From CAKSQF01 sp051867915 (GTDB lineage Bacteria; Bacillota; Clostridia; Oscillospirales; CAG-272): a stretch of DNA of 23,758 nucleotides. The notes under the pieces were generated by a model. It ran no database searches, had not been told where the DNA came from, and saw only the letters and a program-made list of their open reading frames with translations. Made by a program: the position numbers and the translations under genes. Below, in pieces: positions 21,054-23,758 of the stretch. The stretch is from positions 1 through 23,758 of the forward strand of contig JBJDZJ010000013.1 of the NCBI GenBank assembly GCA_051867915.1, written 5' to 3'. The first letter of the stretch is position 1. Every line of letters begins with the position of its first letter.

Positions 21054-23690
21054 ATGAAAAAACTGCTTTTTGCTTTATTGATTATGTCGCTCTCCTTATC
21101 GCTGATCGCCTGCGGCGGTGAGAAGACACCAAATACGACATCGGGTACCTCGGATTCCGGCGATACCGTGACAGACGACACGGGCATAACGACTTCGGAT
21201 GAGGGTACCGATTCTCCGATTGAGTCGAATTCCGGAGAATACGACCTCTACGGTCTCGGACAGTTTGTCTCTAATACCGCAGATGATACCTTCACCTACA
21301 AGATTTACGAGAACGGAGTGGCTCTGACCGGCTACAAGGGCTCGGGCGGAGAAATCACCCTTCCCGCTTCGGTGGACGGCAAATCGGTTACGGTTGTCGG
21401 CGAGTATGCCATCGGCGAAGGCTCCGGCGTGACTAAGGTGACCATCCCCTCCGGATACACCGCCATTGCCCGCTCCGCTTTCTACCGTTGCACCACGCTG
21501 ACCGCAGTCGAGATTCCGAGCAGTGTGACTTCCATCGGAAACAAGGCATTTGCCTACAATGAATCGCTGACAAGCGCCACCGTTCCCGACAGCGTCAGCG
21601 ATCTGGGATCATCCGTCTTCTTCGGATGCTCCGCTCTGACCGAGTGCAAGCTGCCCTCCGACCTGACCAGAATTCCCGATCAGACCTTCTACGGTTGCAC
21701 CTCTCTGATCTATTCCGTTCCCGATAATGTCACCGAAATCGGAAACGAAGCCTTCTATTACTGCACATCTCTGACCAAACTTGAAATTCCCGCCAGCGTT
21801 CATGTCATCGGCGACTCCGCCTTCTATTTCTGCACCGGCGTAACCGAAATCGAATTCGCTCATCCCGTTGCCACCTTTGCAAATGAAATCGACGATACCG
21901 AATCCGAGGAGCCCGAGACTTCCGAACCCGAGAATCCCGGCATCCCCGCAAACGGACTGGTTTCCATCGGAAGCTACGCATTCTACAATCTGTATGCCGT
22001 CACCGAACTGAACATTCCCGAAACGGTTATTTCCATCGGCGACTATGCCTTCTGCGGCATGGTTGGAATTGATTCGGTAACGATTCCCGAATCGATCGGA
22101 ACCACCGAAACATATGCAGGCATCGGTGAGATCGTCGGCGTCCTGGGATCGGGTGCCTTCGCCAACTGCACCGGACTCACCGGCATCGACATTCCCGATT
22201 CCATCACGAAAATCCCCGCATTCATCGTATACGGATGTGAGAACATCACCTCCATTCGTTTCAATCCTGAAATTACATCCATTCAGAACGGCGCTTTCGG
22301 AAAGACCGCCATCACCGAGTTCACAATGCCCGAAAATGTCACCAACCTCGGCTACTCCGTCTTCTACCAGTGCAAGAATCTTGCCAAGGTTGACATCGGT
22401 TCCCGTGTCTCCAACCTGATGCAGAATCTTTTCAACGGATGCGTTTCTCTGACCGAAATCACTCTGCCCTCTCAGGTTACGGCAGTCGGTGCATCTTCAT
22501 TCGAGGGTTGCACCTCCCTTGCTACCCTGAATGTTCAGTGTGCATCCAACACCACCTTCAATACCAAGTGCTTCTACAACTGTCCTTCTCTGAAGGAAGT
22601 CCATCTTCCTGCCTCCATTACCACATTGAACGCCAACTGTCTGGGATATGTGGACGGTGAGCCCGCATATGAGGGCGCAACTCCCGATCCCGTTCCGCTT
22701 GAGGATTTCGTTCTCTACGGATATCTGGGCGGCAGACAGGAAACCTACGCCAAGACCTTCTCCTCTTCCCTTGCCGAGTATACCGATTCCGACACTCTTC
22801 CCGAAGACTTCTTCCACATTCTGGGTGTGACCGGTTACTCCCTGTATGAGAACTTTGAATTCGATCTCATCGCTCCTCCCGAAGATTCCGCCGCTCTCCG
22901 GCTTGCTCTTGCTACCGACACCACCGACGGCGAAACCGAGGAAGAAGTTGTTGCTTCTCCTGTCGGTCTGATCATCACCAAGTACAAGGGCAATGAAGAG
23001 AATGTCAAGCTGCCCACCTACTTCCGTCTGAACGAAGACGGCGAAATCAGCCTGTACGGCGTCAACCGCCGGATCGTCTTCATCGGCGAGGACGCATTCA
23101 GAGGCAATGAAAGCATTGTTTCGGTCACCGTTACCTCTACTCTTGAGGAAATCCGTGCCAACGCTTTCCGTGACTGCGTCAATCTGGAGACCATCGACCT
23201 GAGCGGTACCATCCTGTCCACCGTCGGCGAAAATGCCTTCCTGAACACCAATGTTTACAAATTCGCTCTTCCCTCTACCCTGACTTCTGTCGGCGCATAC
23301 GCATTCTGCTATGAACAGAAGGAAGACGGTACTTACAGCATCCTGCCCACCTACGAGATCAAGACCACCGAGAAAGTCACCAAATCGGTAAATGTCACCG
23401 AGATCGTCACCGACGAGAACGGCGATCCCACCTACAAAGACGACGGCACGACTCCCGTCACTCAGGTCGTCACCGCAATCGTCACCGACAAAGACGGTAT
23501 GCCTCAGCACAATGCCGACGGCAGTGACATCACCGAGGTTGTCACCTCCACATACGAGGAAGAACTCGTAAATGTGACCGAAGTTAAGGTCGGCATCACC
23601 GGATTCAGAGCCTCTGCGGCCTACACCTACGCATCCGAGTACGGTTTGACCGACTTCTTCACCGCGGCAACCGTACCTGCCGAAGGATAA
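21054..23690 (+). CDS. BspA-type leucine-rich-repeat lipoprotein
   Basis: An 878-residue surface lipoprotein. The start is the ATG at 21054, preceded by TAGGAG; an upstream in-frame TTG lies in the promoter. Residues 1-19 are a signal peptide and Cys20 (LIAC) the lipid anchor, followed by a Thr/Asp/Ser linker to about residue 62. BspA-type repeats of about 23 residues follow, with the recurring pattern L-x-x-V-x-IP-x-SV-x-x-IG-x-x-AF-x-x-C. An acidic insert (DDTESEEPETSEPENPG, about 278-294) splits them. A closing motif, YGYLGGRQETYAKTF, appears near 553, then a second repeat block (about 680-750), a duplicated VTDENGDP / VTDKDGMP segment (about 783-835), and a second closing motif near 847-860. 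Such proteins bind host or bacterial surfaces; the ligand is not known. Confidence 0.93.
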   Translation: MKKLLFALLIMSLSLSLIACGGEKTPNTTSGTSDSGDTVTDDTGITTSDEGTDSPIESNSGEYDLYGLGQFVSNTADDTFTYKIYENGVALTGYKGSGGEITLPASVDGKSVTVVGEYAIGEGSGVTKVTIPSGYTAIARSAFYRCTTLTAVEIPSSVTSIGNKAFAYNESLTSATVPDSVSDLGSSVFFGCSALTECKLPSDLTRIPDQTFYGCTSLIYSVPDNVTEIGNEAFYYCTSLTKLEIPASVHVIGDSAFYFCTGVTEIEFAHPVATFANEIDDTESEEPETSEPENPGIPANGLVSIGSYAFYNLYAVTELNIPETVISIGDYAFCGMVGIDSVTIPESIGTTETYAGIGEIVGVLGSGAFANCTGLTGIDIPDSITKIPAFIVYGCENITSIRFNPEITSIQNGAFGKTAITEFTMPENVTNLGYSVFYQCKNLAKVDIGSRVSNLMQNLFNGCVSLTEITLPSQVTAVGASSFEGCTSLATLNVQCASNTTFNTKCFYNCPSLKEVHLPASITTLNANCLGYVDGEPAYEGATPDPVPLEDFVLYGYLGGRQETYAKTFSSSLAEYTDSDTLPEDFFHILGVTGYSLYENFEFDLIAPPEDSAALRLALATDTTDGETEEEVVASPVGLIITKYKGNEENVKLPTYFRLNEDGEISLYGVNRRIVFIGEDAFRGNESIVSVTVTSTLEEIRANAFRDCVNLETIDLSGTILSTVGENAFLNTNVYKFALPSTLTSVGAYAFCYEQKEDGTYSILPTYEIKTTEKVTKSVNVTEIVTDENGDPTYKDDGTTPVTQVVTAIVTDKDGMPQHNADGSDITEVVTSTYEEELVNVTEVKVGITGFRASAAYTYASEYGLTDFFTAATVPAEG

Positions 23691-23703
23691 GTTTTTTCCC
23701 TAC

Positions 23704-23741
23704 AACGAGCTGTTGCATCCGGCGATGCGACAGCTCGTTTT
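23704..23741 (+). terminator. Terminator of the leucine-rich-repeat gene
   Basis: A 16-bp stem (23704-23719 with 23724-23739, one G-U pair) closes on CGGC and ends in TTTT. Its inner part, GTTGCAT/ATGCGAC, echoes the hairpin at 9188-9225. Confidence 0.9.
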
Positions 23742-23758
23742 CATTTTCAAAGCAATTT

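Overview
The window reads as chromosomal DNA of a moderately GC-rich Bacillota, most likely an anaerobic gut-type member of class Clostridia. The reasons are sequence-based: strong AAGGAGG-type ribosome binding sites, TTGACA-17-TATAAT promoters, a DUF1540 protein, a C_GCAxxG_C_C protein, an ECF-type thiamine transporter under a TPP riboswitch, a BspA-type leucine-rich-repeat lipoprotein and a BmrCD/TM287-288-like heterodimeric ABC exporter. The genus cannot be fixed from the sequence alone.

Bases 1-9166 form an arginine / carbamoyl phosphate block, all on the + strand: the 3' end of argG, then argH, argB, argF, carA and carB. CarA and CarB make carbamoyl phosphate, ArgF uses it to make citrulline, and ArgG and ArgH convert citrulline to arginine; ArgB acts earlier, on N-acetylglutamate. 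The standout is the last gene. CarB does not stop at its normal length but continues in frame into a complete diaminopimelate epimerase (DapF) domain with both catalytic cysteines, giving one 1348-residue polypeptide. A perfect 17-bp stem hairpin ends this block.

Bases 9240-10210 carry a permuted papain-like (NlpC/P60-related) protein and a small Cys-rich DUF1540 protein, closed by a terminator. Bases 10297-10660 hold a tRNA-Thr(GGT) with its own consensus promoter, a terminator, a short direct repeat and a second terminator. Bases 10740-12120 are visibly AT-richer: a strong promoter, a 220-base leader and two unrecognised genes. This looks like an accessory islet next to a tRNA gene.

Bases 12240-17975 hold a divergent pair. 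On the - strand is a C_GCAxxG_C_C protein. On the + strand is an efflux operon: a MarR regulator with a palindromic operator at its own promoter, two ABC exporter half-transporters (one with a degenerate ATP site, one canonical), and a flavodoxin-fold oxidoreductase with a four-cysteine cluster motif.

Bases 17988-23758 are single-gene units, each with a recognisable promoter or terminator: a two-TM PH-like membrane protein (-), an SF0329-family protein (+), a very small Thr/Asp/Glu-rich lipoprotein (-), a TPP riboswitch with thiT (-), and a large leucine-rich-repeat lipoprotein (+). I found no insertion sequence, transposase, integrase, CRISPR array or rRNA.
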